Shown here: positions 47,297 through 56,815 of the stretch, in pieces
Position numbering within the stretch: the first letter of the stretch is position 1
Layout of the letters: every line of letters starts with the position of its first letter
Translations under genes and position numbers: made by a program
DNA from: Bifidobacterium pullorum subsp. gallinarum
GTDB lineage: Bacteria > Actinomycetota > Actinomycetes > Actinomycetales > Bifidobacteriaceae
DNA length: 64,000 bases
Direction of reading: 5' to 3'
Assembly: GCF_000741215.1 (NCBI RefSeq)
Contig: NZ_JGYX01000005.1
Span: 342,701-406,700 of the forward strand
The notes under the pieces: generated by a model
The model's input: only the letters and a program-made list of their open reading frames with translations
Database searches by the model: none
Told to the model about the DNA's origin: nothing

Positions 47297-49546
47297 TCAG
47301 CGGTTCAGCGCCGCGGCCAACGACTGCACCCGCGGCAGGTCGAAGACCTCCTCGGTATGCGCCACGCGCCCGGTCTCGTCGGCCAGCGGGATGCGCCAGT
47401 TCGGGTACTCCCAGCTGGTGCCCGGCTGGTTCTGCGTACGATGCTCGCCCACGCCATCCACCAACGCGGCCTGCACCAGCACGCTCGGCGCATCCCGCAG
47501 CATGACATGCATGGCCTCCACCACGCGCTGGATCAGCGCCTCGCGGTCGGCCGTCTCGGCATCGTCGGCGTCCGGCGCACAGGCGGCCTTCAACCCGTCG
47601 GCCACCTCCCGCGGCAGATATCCGCGTGAAACCAGCAGCGCCAGCATCTGATCGATTTCGGCCTGCACCTCGGCGCGGAACTGCTCGGCCGGCTCGTTGA
47701 GCAGGTCGAGCTCCTCGCGCAGGTCAACATGCTCCAGCTTCAGATAGCCCGCCGTCGGCGGCAGGTCATGCGTGGTCACGGAGGCGAGCGCGTACTTGCG
47801 GTAGTCCTCCGGCGGGGCGTACGGATCGCCGGCGTTCGGGGAGTTGTCCACGCGGGAGAACCATTCCACGGCCGTGCCCAGCACGCCGTGTTCGGCCAGC
47901 ACCTTGGATACGTATTCGGGTACGGTGCCCAAATCCTCGCCGATGACCACACCGTTCGCCCGGGAGGCCTCAATCGACAGGATGGAGAGCATGACCTCGT
48001 GGTTGTACGTCACGTAGGCGCCGTCGCGCGCGGTGCAGCCGCGCGGAATCCACCACAGGCGGAACAGGCCGAGCACGTGGTCGATGCGCAGGGCGCCGGC
48101 GTGCGCGAACATGTTGTGCACCATCTCACGGTAGACGCGGTAGCCGGTCGACTCCAGATACTGCGGGCTGAACGGCGGCTGCCCCCAGTCCTGGCCGAGC
48201 TGGTTGTAGAAGTCCGGCGGGGCGCCGACAGTCACGCCGTCGGCGAACCGTTCGGGGCTCCACCACACGTCGGCGCCGAGGGCGTGCACGCCCACCGCCA
48301 TGTCCTGCATCAGGCCGAGCGCCATGCCGGCGTCCTTGGCGGCCTGCTGCGCGGCGGCCACCTGCTCGTCGGCAATCCACTGCAGCCAGCGCTGGAATTC
48401 GAACATGTCATGGTGGTCACGCACCAGGGCCGCCACGGCCGGCGAGTTCTTGTCGGTGCGGAAGAACCACGAGTTCTCCTCCCACGGCGCGCCCCACACC
48501 TCGAACGCCAGGCACCAGGTGGCGAAGGCGTCCAGGTCCGGCCCCGCCGCGCGCTTGAACTCGGCGAAGGCCGCCTCGCGCTCCCCGGAGCGCGGCGCGG
48601 AGAAAATCAGCCACAGCGCCTGACGTTTGGCGTCCCACGAGGCGTTGATGTCCATCGGCTCGGCGCTGTCATTGGCGGCGGCCACCGAGGCGTGCAGCGC
48701 CTCGACCTGCGCGCGGGCCGCGTCGTCAAGCGCCGCGTATTCGGGGATGTCCTGCGGCCGGATATAGGTGACGTTGAGGAACCGGCGTGACTCCGGCAGG
48801 TACGGCGAGGGCTGCAGCGGGGGCACCGGGGCGCCGGCGTGGATCGGGTTGATGAGCATGAAGTCGGCGTGCGACTTCTCACCGGCGTCGGCGGCCAACC
48901 GCTTCAGGTCGCCGTAGTCGCCGACACCCCAGGAATCGGCCGACCGCACGGAGTACATCTGCGTCATCCACCCCCAACGCTGCCGCTGACGCACCGCTTC
49001 GGGCAGTTCGATGCGGGGCGGGGCGACGATGACCGTGGCGCGACGCTGCACGCCGCCGACCTGCACGTTGAGTGTGTGGTATCCGATCGGTAGGTCGTCC
49101 GGCAGCGTGAGTTCCAGCTGTTCGCCGAAGTCGGCGTCCTTGTGCACGCGCAGGTTCGCGCGCAGGTCGCCGGCGTAGGCGGTTCCGTCCTCCAACGCCA
49201 GTGTCAGCGCCACCAGCGCGTCCGCCGAGCAGCGCAGCGGCACGTTGTTCGCCCGGCCGGTGATGGCCAGCACGGTCGGGGGCACCAGCTGTTCGCGCTG
49301 ACGGCATTCGGTTTCCAGCAGCGACTTGCTGATGGCCGCGGGGTTCGAGGCGTCCACGCCCAGCGACGCCAGTACGGCGACGAGCACCTCGTCACGGATT
49401 TCGACGTAGGCCCCGAGCTGGTCGATATACGACGTAGAGACGCCGCACGCCTTGGCCAGGCGGATGAGCGGACGCTTGAGGCGCGCCGGGCTTTCCTCCC
49501 GTTGGGCGGTCTGCGTCTGATTCTGAGCTTCATTGCTATCAGTCAT
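47297..49546 (-). CDS. malQ: 4-alpha-glucanotransferase (amylomaltase, GH77)
   Basis: The 749-residue GH77 enzyme transfers alpha-1,4-glucan segments between maltodextrins, releasing glucose. Catalytic residues are visible in LRIDHVLGLFRLWWIPRG (Asp), GVVIGEDLGTVP (Glu) and VTTHDLPPTAGY (Asp). The N-terminal ~170 residues are the extra domain of actinobacterial MalQ. It is cytoplasmic. LacI-type operators lie at 49606-49621 and 49792-49807 upstream. Confidence 0.94.
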   Translation of the reverse strand: MTDSNEAQNQTQTAQREESPARLKRPLIRLAKACGVSTSYIDQLGAYVEIRDEVLVAVLASLGVDASNPAAISKSLLETECRQREQLVPPTVLAITGRANNVPLRCSADALVALTLALEDGTAYAGDLRANLRVHKDADFGEQLELTLPDDLPIGYHTLNVQVGGVQRRATVIVAPPRIELPEAVRQRQRWGWMTQMYSVRSADSWGVGDYGDLKRLAADAGEKSHADFMLINPIHAGAPVPPLQPSPYLPESRRFLNVTYIRPQDIPEYAALDDAARAQVEALHASVAAANDSAEPMDINASWDAKRQALWLIFSAPRSGEREAAFAEFKRAAGPDLDAFATWCLAFEVWGAPWEENSWFFRTDKNSPAVAALVRDHHDMFEFQRWLQWIADEQVAAAQQAAKDAGMALGLMQDMAVGVHALGADVWWSPERFADGVTVGAPPDFYNQLGQDWGQPPFSPQYLESTGYRVYREMVHNMFAHAGALRIDHVLGLFRLWWIPRGCTARDGAYVTYNHEVMLSILSIEASRANGVVIGEDLGTVPEYVSKVLAEHGVLGTAVEWFSRVDNSPNAGDPYAPPEDYRKYALASVTTHDLPPTAGYLKLEHVDLREELDLLNEPAEQFRAEVQAEIDQMLALLVSRGYLPREVADGLKAACAPDADDAETADREALIQRVVEAMHVMLRDAPSVLVQAALVDGVGEHRTQNQPGTSWEYPNWRIPLADETGRVAHTEEVFDLPRVQSLAAALNR

Positions 49547-49605
49547 CGGTTCTCACCTTTTCTGCAGTGATGTGATGATGCGTCGCCAGCGAGGACGGCC
49601 TCGTG

Positions 49606-49621
49606 ATGCTAGCGCTTGCAT
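49606..49621. promoter_or_regulatory. LacI-type operator upstream of malQ
   Basis: ATGCTAGCGCTTGCAT is a 16-base site palindromic except for one pair of positions (ATGCNAGCGCTNGCAT), 60 bases upstream of the malQ start. Confidence 0.65.
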
Positions 49622-49791
49622 TATAAATCTATCCGCTTAGATTCTAGAGCGTCGCATCGACGAAACGTCAGGGGCAACCGTCACCAATCCCATGTTTTTC
49701 GTGTTTTCTCGGAACATCACACCCGCCCGATACGCCTTGCGACCGAAGCCACAACACTCTCGGAGGTACACGCCACAGCCTACCGCATGAT

Positions 49792-49807
49792 GCTAACGTT
49801 TGCAAGC
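49792..49807. promoter_or_regulatory. Second LacI-type operator, between malQ and the TraX-like gene
   Basis: GCTAACGTTTGCAAGC carries the AACGTTTGCA core of the other operators. It is about 245 bases upstream of malQ and just past the TraX-like stop; two separated sites could support looping. Confidence 0.5.
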
Positions 49808-49813
49808 GAATGG

Positions 49814-50575
49814 CTACGCCATGCCGACCAGCCCGAATGCCAGCAGCTGCAGCGGATACAGCACGTAGAACAACCATTTGACCCACGGGGCGGGATATCC
49901 CTCCCTCCGCGAGCGCCAGTGCAGCAGCATCACGCCCAGCACCGGCAGGATGAACATGCAGGCGCCGAACGCGCCCGCCGTGAGCATCATCGTGTTCTCG
50001 CGCCTGGCCAGCGTGTAGAAGATCACGGCGAACACCAGGGTCATCAGCCCCTCGCCGACCAGACCGAGCCGCAACCCCACATTGAACAGGTACGCCCATA
50101 ACGTGGCCGCGAGCAGCACCGCAATCCGGATCGCCCATGACGCCACGTCGCGGCGCCCCTGGAACGCGCGGAGCACCATCAGCGCGATCAGTGCGATGCA
50201 CAGCCCCCACACCGGATTCTGCGAGGTCATATCGAAGAACCGCCCCGACGTCGCCATGTCGTAGGGCACCTCGGACACCGCCGCCAGCACGGCCAGTCTG
50301 GCCAGGTACCATCCGGCGGCGTGCGTGCGGCGGAATCCGTTGACCAGCATCCACGCATACAGCGGCACCGCGCACCAGGAGAACGCGTCGGTCACCACCA
50401 CGCCGGTCAGCGCGCCCATATCCGCCGTGGCCAGGTCGACGACGCCGGGCAGCAGCACCGCGGTGCTGAACGACCCGAGCATGACCAGCAGCAGCGCGAC
50501 GATCTTCATCGCGAACGTGGTGATGCCTTTGGCGTTGTCCAGCGAGGCATCATGCCCGGCCACAGATTCGTTCAT
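49814..50575 (-). CDS. TraX-family membrane protein
   Basis: The 253-residue protein has about eight hydrophobic helices and the pattern of the TraX/acyltransferase-3-like family (ITTFAMKIVALLLVMLGSFS, SEVPYDMATSGRFFDMTSQN, FYVLYPLQLLAFGL). F-plasmid TraX acetylates pilin; chromosomal homologues have no known substrate. The start is uncertain: ATG 50575, GTG 50584 or TTG 50599, with AAGGA at about 50587-50591. Confidence 0.8.
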   Translation of the reverse strand: MNESVAGHDASLDNAKGITTFAMKIVALLLVMLGSFSTAVLLPGVVDLATADMGALTGVVVTDAFSWCAVPLYAWMLVNGFRRTHAAGWYLARLAVLAAVSEVPYDMATSGRFFDMTSQNPVWGLCIALIALMVLRAFQGRRDVASWAIRIAVLLAATLWAYLFNVGLRLGLVGEGLMTLVFAVIFYTLARRENTMMLTAGAFGACMFILPVLGVMLLHWRSRREGYPAPWVKWLFYVLYPLQLLAFGLVGMA

Positions 50576-50637
50576 CGTGTTCACATGTCCTTCCGTCAAC
50601 GTTGTCCGTCAGTCCATCGCGCCCTATGCCGGCATTC

Positions 50638-52728
50638 CTATTGTGCATCGTCGACGCACCGCTGCCACACCGTAAACGACCGTGCCGGCAGCGTCACCGT
50701 GGCCGTCCCGCGGGCGCCGTGCCCGGTTTCGGCACCGGCATCCGGCGGCGTGGCCCGCCCGGCCAGCGCGTCGGTCGAATCGGCGACAACAGCCCATTCG
50801 CCGTCCGAGGCGGCCCCGCCCGTCATATCAAGCGCGGACTCCCCGTACCCTGCGTTGGCCGCCATCACCAAATCGCCGACACGGTACGCCACCACATCGT
50901 CCGCGGACGGCAGCGGGACGTGCGCGCCCCGGCACAGTTCCGGATGCGACCGCCGCAGCGCGATCAGCGTCCGGTACCAGTCGACCAGCGGCGCCATCCG
51001 CACGGCGCGCCGCCAATCCAGCAGGTTGAGCGAGGCCGGCCGGTCGAAGGAGTCGGAGCAGCCGAGCTTCGTGCGGGCGAACTCCTCGCCGGACAGCAGG
51101 AACGGCAAGCCGGCCGCGGTCATCACCAGGCCCGCGGCCATGGCGTTGGCCGCCATCATGTCCGCGACGTCACCGTGGCATCCGCCGGTTTCGCCGCCGA
51201 CCGCATCGTCCGCCGCGCCGCCACCGACAGGACCCGCCGCTTCCCCGGCCACCCCGCCGCACGCGCCGCAAGCCGCGTAATCCGCCTCCGTCGGCCCGCC
51301 CGGGCACATCGTGGCGCACAGCTTGTCCCACAGCGTCAGGTCGTCGTGCGCGGAGACGTACTGCACCAGCTGCATCGGGTCCTTCGGCTCGCCCACCGCG
51401 CCGTGCCAGGCGTCCACCGCCTTGTGCACGGACGGGGCGAACGCCCGGCCGAGTCCGTTGACGAACCCGGCCTGATCGGAGTACAGCACGTGTCCCTTAA
51501 TCGAGTCGCGAGTGGCGTCGCAGAACCAGCCGATGCGGCGGCCCAGCCGGGACACGCCGCCCTTGTTCGCCAGGATCGTCCCGGGTTCCACGGCCGAGTC
51601 GGTGGCCGACCACGGCTCGCCGTACAGCAGGATCCCCCGCCCGTTCGGCAGCGCGTCGACCGAGGCGCGCACGGCGTTCATGGTCTCCACGTCGATCAGG
51701 CCCATCAGGTCGAAGCGGAAGCCGTCGATGTGGTATTCGCGGGCCCAGTACGTCACCGAATCCACGATGTACCGGCCGAACATTGCGTGTTCGCTGGCCG
51801 TGTCGCTGCCGCAGCCGGAACCGTTGGCGAGCGCCCCATCGTCCGTGCGGCGGCAGAAGTAGCCGGGCACCATGCGTTCGAACCAGTTGTCGGCGGAGTA
51901 CATGTGGTTGTAGACCACGTCCATGATGACCTTGAACCCCGCGCGGTGCAGGGCCTGGATCATCGTCTTGCATTCGCGGATCCGCACCTCGCCGTGGTAG
52001 GGGTCGGTGCTGTAGGAGCCTTCGGGCACGTTGTAGTTGACCGGGTCGTACCCCCAGTTGAACTGGCCGTCCTCGGGCAGGGTCTCGTCTACGGAGCCGT
52101 AGTCGTAGAACGGCAGCAGCTGCACGCAGGTCACACCGAGGCGTTTGAGGTAGTTCAGGCAGGTGGGCGATGCGGGATCGCCCGTGATGTGGGTCCCATC
52201 GTGCGTGAAGGCCAGGAACCGCCCGCGATGTTCCGCGGGCACCCCGCAGTCCAGGTCGTTGCTGAAGTCGCCGATATGAGTCTCCCATACGACCAGTTCG
52301 CCGTCGGGGATATCGGGGCCGCGGTCCTTGCCCCATCCCTCGGGGTTGGTTTGGGCCAGGTCCACGACCATGCTGCGCGCGCCGTTCACGCCGGCCGCGC
52401 GCGCCCAGGGATCGGCGGCGCGGTTCACGGTGCCGTCGGGGAAGGCGACCAGAAAGTCGTAGTAGACGCCCGCCAGCCGCTCCGGGATCTCCGCGTGCCA
52501 GGTGCCGCGCGGGCCGGACGCCATCGGACGCTCGGCGATGGTGCGTGCGCCCGACTCGTCGTCGGAACCGGTGGCGAACAGTCGCAGCGTCACGGATTCG
52601 GCGGTGGGTGCCCAGACGGTGAACGCCGTGCCGTCGGCGGTGAGGCGTGCGCCCAGTTCGCCGTCGTACGCGGACAACATGGAGATCGGATTGACCGTGG
52701 AACGTTGGTAATCACGGGGTTGCGTCAT
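50638..52728 (-). CDS. pulA: Type I pullulanase, GH13_14
   Basis: The 696-residue enzyme has an N-terminal CBM48-like domain (about 20-105) and a GH13 barrel with the type I pullulanase signature FNWGYDPVNYNVPEGSYSTD. Catalytic residues are in GFRFDLMG (Asp), LLYGEPWS (Glu) and SAHDDLTL (Asp). It hydrolyses alpha-1,6 branches of pullulan or glycogen-like dextrins. No signal peptide is seen, so it is intracellular. A Gly/Ala/Cys-rich insertion lies around residues 480-535. ATG 52728 follows AAGGAGTTCCG. Confidence 0.92.
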   Translation of the reverse strand: MTQPRDYQRSTVNPISMLSAYDGELGARLTADGTAFTVWAPTAESVTLRLFATGSDDESGARTIAERPMASGPRGTWHAEIPERLAGVYYDFLVAFPDGTVNRAADPWARAAGVNGARSMVVDLAQTNPEGWGKDRGPDIPDGELVVWETHIGDFSNDLDCGVPAEHRGRFLAFTHDGTHITGDPASPTCLNYLKRLGVTCVQLLPFYDYGSVDETLPEDGQFNWGYDPVNYNVPEGSYSTDPYHGEVRIRECKTMIQALHRAGFKVIMDVVYNHMYSADNWFERMVPGYFCRRTDDGALANGSGCGSDTASEHAMFGRYIVDSVTYWAREYHIDGFRFDLMGLIDVETMNAVRASVDALPNGRGILLYGEPWSATDSAVEPGTILANKGGVSRLGRRIGWFCDATRDSIKGHVLYSDQAGFVNGLGRAFAPSVHKAVDAWHGAVGEPKDPMQLVQYVSAHDDLTLWDKLCATMCPGGPTEADYAACGACGGVAGEAAGPVGGGAADDAVGGETGGCHGDVADMMAANAMAAGLVMTAAGLPFLLSGEEFARTKLGCSDSFDRPASLNLLDWRRAVRMAPLVDWYRTLIALRRSHPELCRGAHVPLPSADDVVAYRVGDLVMAANAGYGESALDMTGGAASDGEWAVVADSTDALAGRATPPDAGAETGHGARGTATVTLPARSFTVWQRCVDDAQ

Positions 52729-52761
52729 CGGAACTCCTTGCATGACAACGATGGTACAGGT

Positions 52762-52829
52762 CCGGGGCAACGGCCGTTGCCCCGGGTCCTCCGCGGCGGG
52801 CGGGAGCGGGTTCCCGCCTCCGCCCGCCT
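52762..52829 (-). terminator. Two tandem GC hairpins after the maltodextrin importer operon
   Basis: A perfect palindrome (CCGGGGCAACGG and its complement) lies at 52762-52785. A second imperfect inverted repeat (GGCGGGCGGGAGCGGG with CCCGCCTCCGCCCGCC) lies nearby up to about 52829. They lie just beyond the last permease stop. There is no clear T-run. Confidence 0.55.
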
Positions 52830-52856
52830 GGCGGATGTGTGATCGGATGTGCCGGC

Positions 52857-53762
52857 TCAGCCCTTGACGGCGCCGGACATGGCCTCCTGGTAGTAGCGCT
52901 GCATGACGATCGTCAGGATGGCGATCGGGATGGCGATGATCACGGCGGCGGCCGCGAATCGCGCGAACCAGGAGTTGAGGTACTCACGGCTGAGCATCTG
53001 GTACAGGCCCAGCGCCACCGTGTAGTTGTCCTGCGTGCGGCAGATGGCCTTGGCCATCACGAAGTCGAGCCAGGGGCCGAGGAACGCGGTCAGGGCCTGG
53101 TAGACGAGCATCGGCTTGCACACCGGCAGGATGATGAGGCGGAAGGTCTGCCAGCGGGTGCAGCCGTCGAGCGCGGCGGCCTCGTCCAGGGACATCGGGA
53201 TGGTGTCCATGTAGCCCTTCATCACGTAGAAGCCCGCGCCAGCGCCGGCGGAGTAGACCAGGATCAGCGCGACGGTGACGCCGATGCCTTGGGTCAGGCC
53301 CAGCGACTTCAGGATGAAGTAGATCACGACCACGGACATGATGTTCGGGAACATGCCGAGCACCAGCACCACGTTCATGAAGGACTTGCGGAAGCGGAAG
53401 CGCAGACGGCTCATCGAGAACGCCACGCACAGCACAAAGAACACGTTGATCAGGCACGAGATCACCGCAATGATGAACGTGTGCATGAACATCTTCGGGA
53501 AGTTCAGGATGTGCGTGTCGGTGAACAGCTGGATGTAGTTGTCCAGCGTGTACTCCTCCGGGAAGAACGACGGGTTGTACGGTCCCGGGTTCGCATTGAA
53601 GCTCTCCATGACCACCCACGCGATCGGGATGATCCAGATGACGGCGAGCACCACGAGCAGCAGGTGGCTCAGCACATCGCCCACGATGCGCCGCTTGCGC
53701 TGGTCGTGCAGGAACGGATTGCTTTCGGCCTTGACAGTGGCCGACTGGGTTGCTTGGCTCAC
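52857..53762 (-). CDS. Maltodextrin ABC transporter permease, MalG type
   Basis: The 301-residue permease has six helices and the EAA loop SLDEAAALDGCTRWQTFRLIILP. Its first four bases overlap the end of the MalF-type gene (53759-53762), so translation is coupled. It is the last gene of the operon. Confidence 0.93.
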   Translation of the reverse strand: MSQATQSATVKAESNPFLHDQRKRRIVGDVLSHLLLVVLAVIWIIPIAWVVMESFNANPGPYNPSFFPEEYTLDNYIQLFTDTHILNFPKMFMHTFIIAVISCLINVFFVLCVAFSMSRLRFRFRKSFMNVVLVLGMFPNIMSVVVIYFILKSLGLTQGIGVTVALILVYSAGAGAGFYVMKGYMDTIPMSLDEAAALDGCTRWQTFRLIILPVCKPMLVYQALTAFLGPWLDFVMAKAICRTQDNYTVALGLYQMLSREYLNSWFARFAAAAVIIAIPIAILTIVMQRYYQEAMSGAVKG

Positions 53763-55159
53763 CGGAAGCCTCCTTCGTTCTTATAGGATCCGCTGCTGCG
53801 GTAGGTGATCAGCGAGACGATCGCCAGCACCACGAATGTGAAGATGCCGATGACGCCGCCGAGGTTGTAGTCGCCGCGATCCACCGTGAGCTTGTACAGC
53901 CAGGTGATGAGCAGGTCGGTGGAGCCGGCGGTGTCGCCGACGGCGGTCGGGTTGCCTCCGGACAGCAGGTAGATGACGTTGAAGTTGTTCACGTTGCCTG
54001 TGAACGTGGTGATCAGGTACGGGGTGAGCACGAACACCAGATACGGCATCGTGATGCGGGTGAACGTCTGCCACCAGTTGGCGCCGTCGATCCTGGCGGC
54101 CTCATACTGGTCGGCGGGGATGTTCTGCAGGATGCCGGTGATCTGCATGATCGTGAACGGGATGCCGATCCACAGGTTCACGACGATCACGGTCACGCGG
54201 GCCCAGGTCGGATCGGTGAAGAACGGCAGCGGTTCGGTGATCCAGCCCCAGGATTCGAGCGTGCTGTTGATGGCGCCCTCCGGCTGGAGCATCTGGTTGA
54301 TGGCCAGCAGGGAGACGAACTGCGGCACGGCCATCGACAGGGAGAAGATCGACCGCCACATGCCCTTGAAGCGCGTGGTCTTGCGGTTGATGATCATCGC
54401 CAGGAACAGGCCGAAGAAGAAGTTCAGGAACGTGGCGAAGATGGCCCAGATCAGCGTCCAGCCGAGCACACGCACGAACTGGTTGGCGGTCACCGCGCCG
54501 GTTTCGGCGAACAGCGAACCGAAGTTCTTGAAGCCCACCCAGTCGAACAGCAGCACGTGGTCGGAGTCGTAGCTGGTGAACGCGATGCAGATCATGATGA
54601 GTGTCGGCAGCACGGTGAACACCAGGATGCCCACCACCGGCAGGAACATCATCGAGACCTGCGCGTTGCGGTCGGTCAGGTTGCGCCAGTCGTCCAGCAG
54701 CGTGGGCACGGCGCCGGTCTCGCGCTGGAGCACCTGCGCCTTGTGGGCGCTGCGCACCGCGTACGACCAGAACACCACGAACAGGACGGTGATGAACACC
54801 GTGGCCACGCCGGCGGTCAGCAGCAGCACGGAGTTGTCGCCGGCGTCGTAGTACCAGTAGCCGTCGATCTTCTGGCGGGTCTGGGTGCGCGACCCCAATG
54901 AGACGAGCGTGCCGAGGCTGCCGACGCCCACCGTCGCCATGTAGACGATGTAGGCGATCTCGACGGCCAGGAACAGCAGGCCCTTGACAATCTGCTTGCG
55001 GGCCAGGTTGCCCGCGCCCAAGATCAGGAACGACAGGCGCGTCAGGGCGTCGCCGTCCTTGGCGGCCGCGCGCAGCGTGTAGCGCGACGGCGGGATATAG
55101 TCTGTCTTGCGGCGGATCAGGCCACGCTTGGCGGGGCGTGGCGAAACGGTTGCTTCCAT
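53759..55159 (-). CDS. Maltodextrin ABC transporter permease, MalF type
   Basis: The 466-residue permease is longer than a standard CUT1 permease. Two extra N-terminal helices (about 70-150) precede the conserved core, as in MalF. The EAA loop is DQYEAARIDGANWWQTFTRITMP. Start ATG 55159 follows AAGGAAGGGTTTGAAC. It lies 19 bases after the binding-protein gene. Confidence 0.92.
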   Translation of the reverse strand: MEATVSPRPAKRGLIRRKTDYIPPSRYTLRAAAKDGDALTRLSFLILGAGNLARKQIVKGLLFLAVEIAYIVYMATVGVGSLGTLVSLGSRTQTRQKIDGYWYYDAGDNSVLLLTAGVATVFITVLFVVFWSYAVRSAHKAQVLQRETGAVPTLLDDWRNLTDRNAQVSMMFLPVVGILVFTVLPTLIMICIAFTSYDSDHVLLFDWVGFKNFGSLFAETGAVTANQFVRVLGWTLIWAIFATFLNFFFGLFLAMIINRKTTRFKGMWRSIFSLSMAVPQFVSLLAINQMLQPEGAINSTLESWGWITEPLPFFTDPTWARVTVIVVNLWIGIPFTIMQITGILQNIPADQYEAARIDGANWWQTFTRITMPYLVFVLTPYLITTFTGNVNNFNVIYLLSGGNPTAVGDTAGSTDLLITWLYKLTVDRGDYNLGGVIGIFTFVVLAIVSLITYRSSGSYKNEGGFR

Positions 55160-55178
55160 GTTCAAACCCTTCCTTGCG

Positions 55179-56426
55179 TCACATCAGGCTCTCGTAGGAC
55201 GCCATCCACCGCTCGGTCTGCTCGGCCGCGTTGTCCAGCGTGACCTCGCCGTTGTAGATGGCCTTGCCGAAGTTCTCACAGGGGACCCAGAAGTTGTTCA
55301 TCTCCGAGATGGACGGCTGGACCACCGACGTGTTGGCGATCGTATCGATCTGCGCCTGGGCCACGGCGTCGGCCTCGACCTCGGGGGTCGCGGCAACCTT
55401 GACGTCCGAGGGGATGACCGAGCGCATCGTGTAGTGCTTCTCCTGCGAGTAGGTGCCGGACAGGAACGCGGCGAACTGGTCAGCGGCCTTCGGGTGCTTG
55501 CTGTACGGATTCCACGCGTACACGGTGGATCCGGCGAACGCCTTCATCTGCACCTGCTGGCCGTTCAGGGTGAAGCAGGGCAGCTGCGCCACACCCCAGT
55601 CGTCGCCGAGGTTCGCGCGCACGGTGGCGGCGTCCCAATTGCCGGTGAAGACCACATCCACCGAACCATCCTTCAATCCCGCCAGACCGGAACCGTTCTG
55701 GTCCAGCACGAAGTTCGGGTTGTTGCGGAAGTTGACCAGATACTCGGTCACGGCCGCGCCGATCTCGCCGCCGAACTGCACGCCGGCCGCGCCGTCGGTG
55801 CCGTCGGGGCCGAACAGCTCGCCGCCGGCGCCCATGTAGAACGCCGGCACGTACCACGAGTTGGTCAGTGGGAAGGAGACCTTGCCCTTGGCCAGCATGG
55901 CGTCCAGCGACGTGATGTCCTCTTCGGTGAACTTGCTCTTGCGGTAGTACATGAACCAGGTGTTGCCGGCCAACGGCACGCCGTAGACGTTGCCGTCCTC
56001 GCCGCGCACCGTGTCCAGCATGGTCTCGCTGCCTTCGGTCTGCTCCTCCAGCTGCGCCATCGTCGGATCGCTGACCTGGCCGATCGCGCCGGCGTCCAGC
56101 AGGGTGCCCAGCTGGTCGGAGGCGAACGAGTAGACGTCGGCCGCCACGGTCGGGTCCTGCTTAGCCACGCCCGCGGCGTCGGCGGAGGCGACGACCTGGT
56201 TCTTCCAGGTGATGTTGTATTCGGGGTGTTCCTCCTGGAATGCCTTCTCCATTTCCTGGAGCCAGGAGTCCTCGTTGGCCTGGTCCTCCTGGGATGCCCA
56301 GACGACCAGGGTGATGTTCTCGGCGTCTCCGTTGGCGGATGCGCCCGTGCCGCAGGCGGAGAGCCCTCCTGCGAACAGCGCACATGCCGCCAAGGCCGCC
56401 AAGGCCTTGTTCCATCGCGCAATCAT
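55179..56426 (-). CDS. Maltose/maltodextrin-binding lipoprotein, MalE type
   Basis: The 415-residue protein has a lipoprotein signal with lipobox LSAC (Cys about 25) and the MalE fold (ITLVVWASQEDQANEDSW, VYGVPLAGNTWFMYYRKSKF, WNPYSKHPKAADQFAAFLSG). Size, partner permeases and the neighbouring GH13 and pullulanase genes support maltodextrin as ligand. ATG 56426 follows AAAGGAATAAATCAACG. It is the first gene of the operon, controlled by the operator at 56605-56620. Confidence 0.9.
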   Translation of the reverse strand: MIARWNKALAALAACALFAGGLSACGTGASANGDAENITLVVWASQEDQANEDSWLQEMEKAFQEEHPEYNITWKNQVVASADAAGVAKQDPTVAADVYSFASDQLGTLLDAGAIGQVSDPTMAQLEEQTEGSETMLDTVRGEDGNVYGVPLAGNTWFMYYRKSKFTEEDITSLDAMLAKGKVSFPLTNSWYVPAFYMGAGGELFGPDGTDGAAGVQFGGEIGAAVTEYLVNFRNNPNFVLDQNGSGLAGLKDGSVDVVFTGNWDAATVRANLGDDWGVAQLPCFTLNGQQVQMKAFAGSTVYAWNPYSKHPKAADQFAAFLSGTYSQEKHYTMRSVIPSDVKVAATPEVEADAVAQAQIDTIANTSVVQPSISEMNNFWVPCENFGKAIYNGEVTLDNAAEQTERWMASYESLM

Positions 56427-56591
56427 CGTTGATTTATTCCTTTCTTCGGGTTCTGACTGCGGTATCCGAACCCGCAACGCATCGAATACCCCCCCCCCGG
56501 GCACGTCGGTCGTTTCGACGTCAATACTGGATGACAACGATTGCACGGCATACTCGGAAACGCGGGGCAACACGACGTGTTGCTGCCTGAC

Positions 56592-56712
56592 AGTATACAC
56601 CATATTGCAAACGTTCGCAACCGGATGTTCCCATCAGGATTACACCAATAATTCCAGCCATTACGGCACGTCTCTCCCGAGATTGGCCCTACACTGTTGT
56701 AAACGTTCGCAT
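56592..56712. promoter_or_regulatory. Divergent promoter with two LacI operators
   Basis: On the minus strand a -35 box TTGCGA and a -10 box TATACT (56597-56592) are 17 bases apart, and the operator TTGCAAACGTTCGCAA (56605-56620) covers the -35 box. A second operator TGTAAACGTTCGCA lies at 56698-56711 on the side of the GH13 gene. Both genes should respond to the same repressor. Confidence 0.75.
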
Positions 56713-56815
56713 ATCCGATGCCCCTACGGCGTCGATACCGCATATGCCGACACCCCCGGCGAGGGACGGGGCCCACGACCGGCACCCCACCGACGCCGAC
56801 CGACGGAAAGGATCC

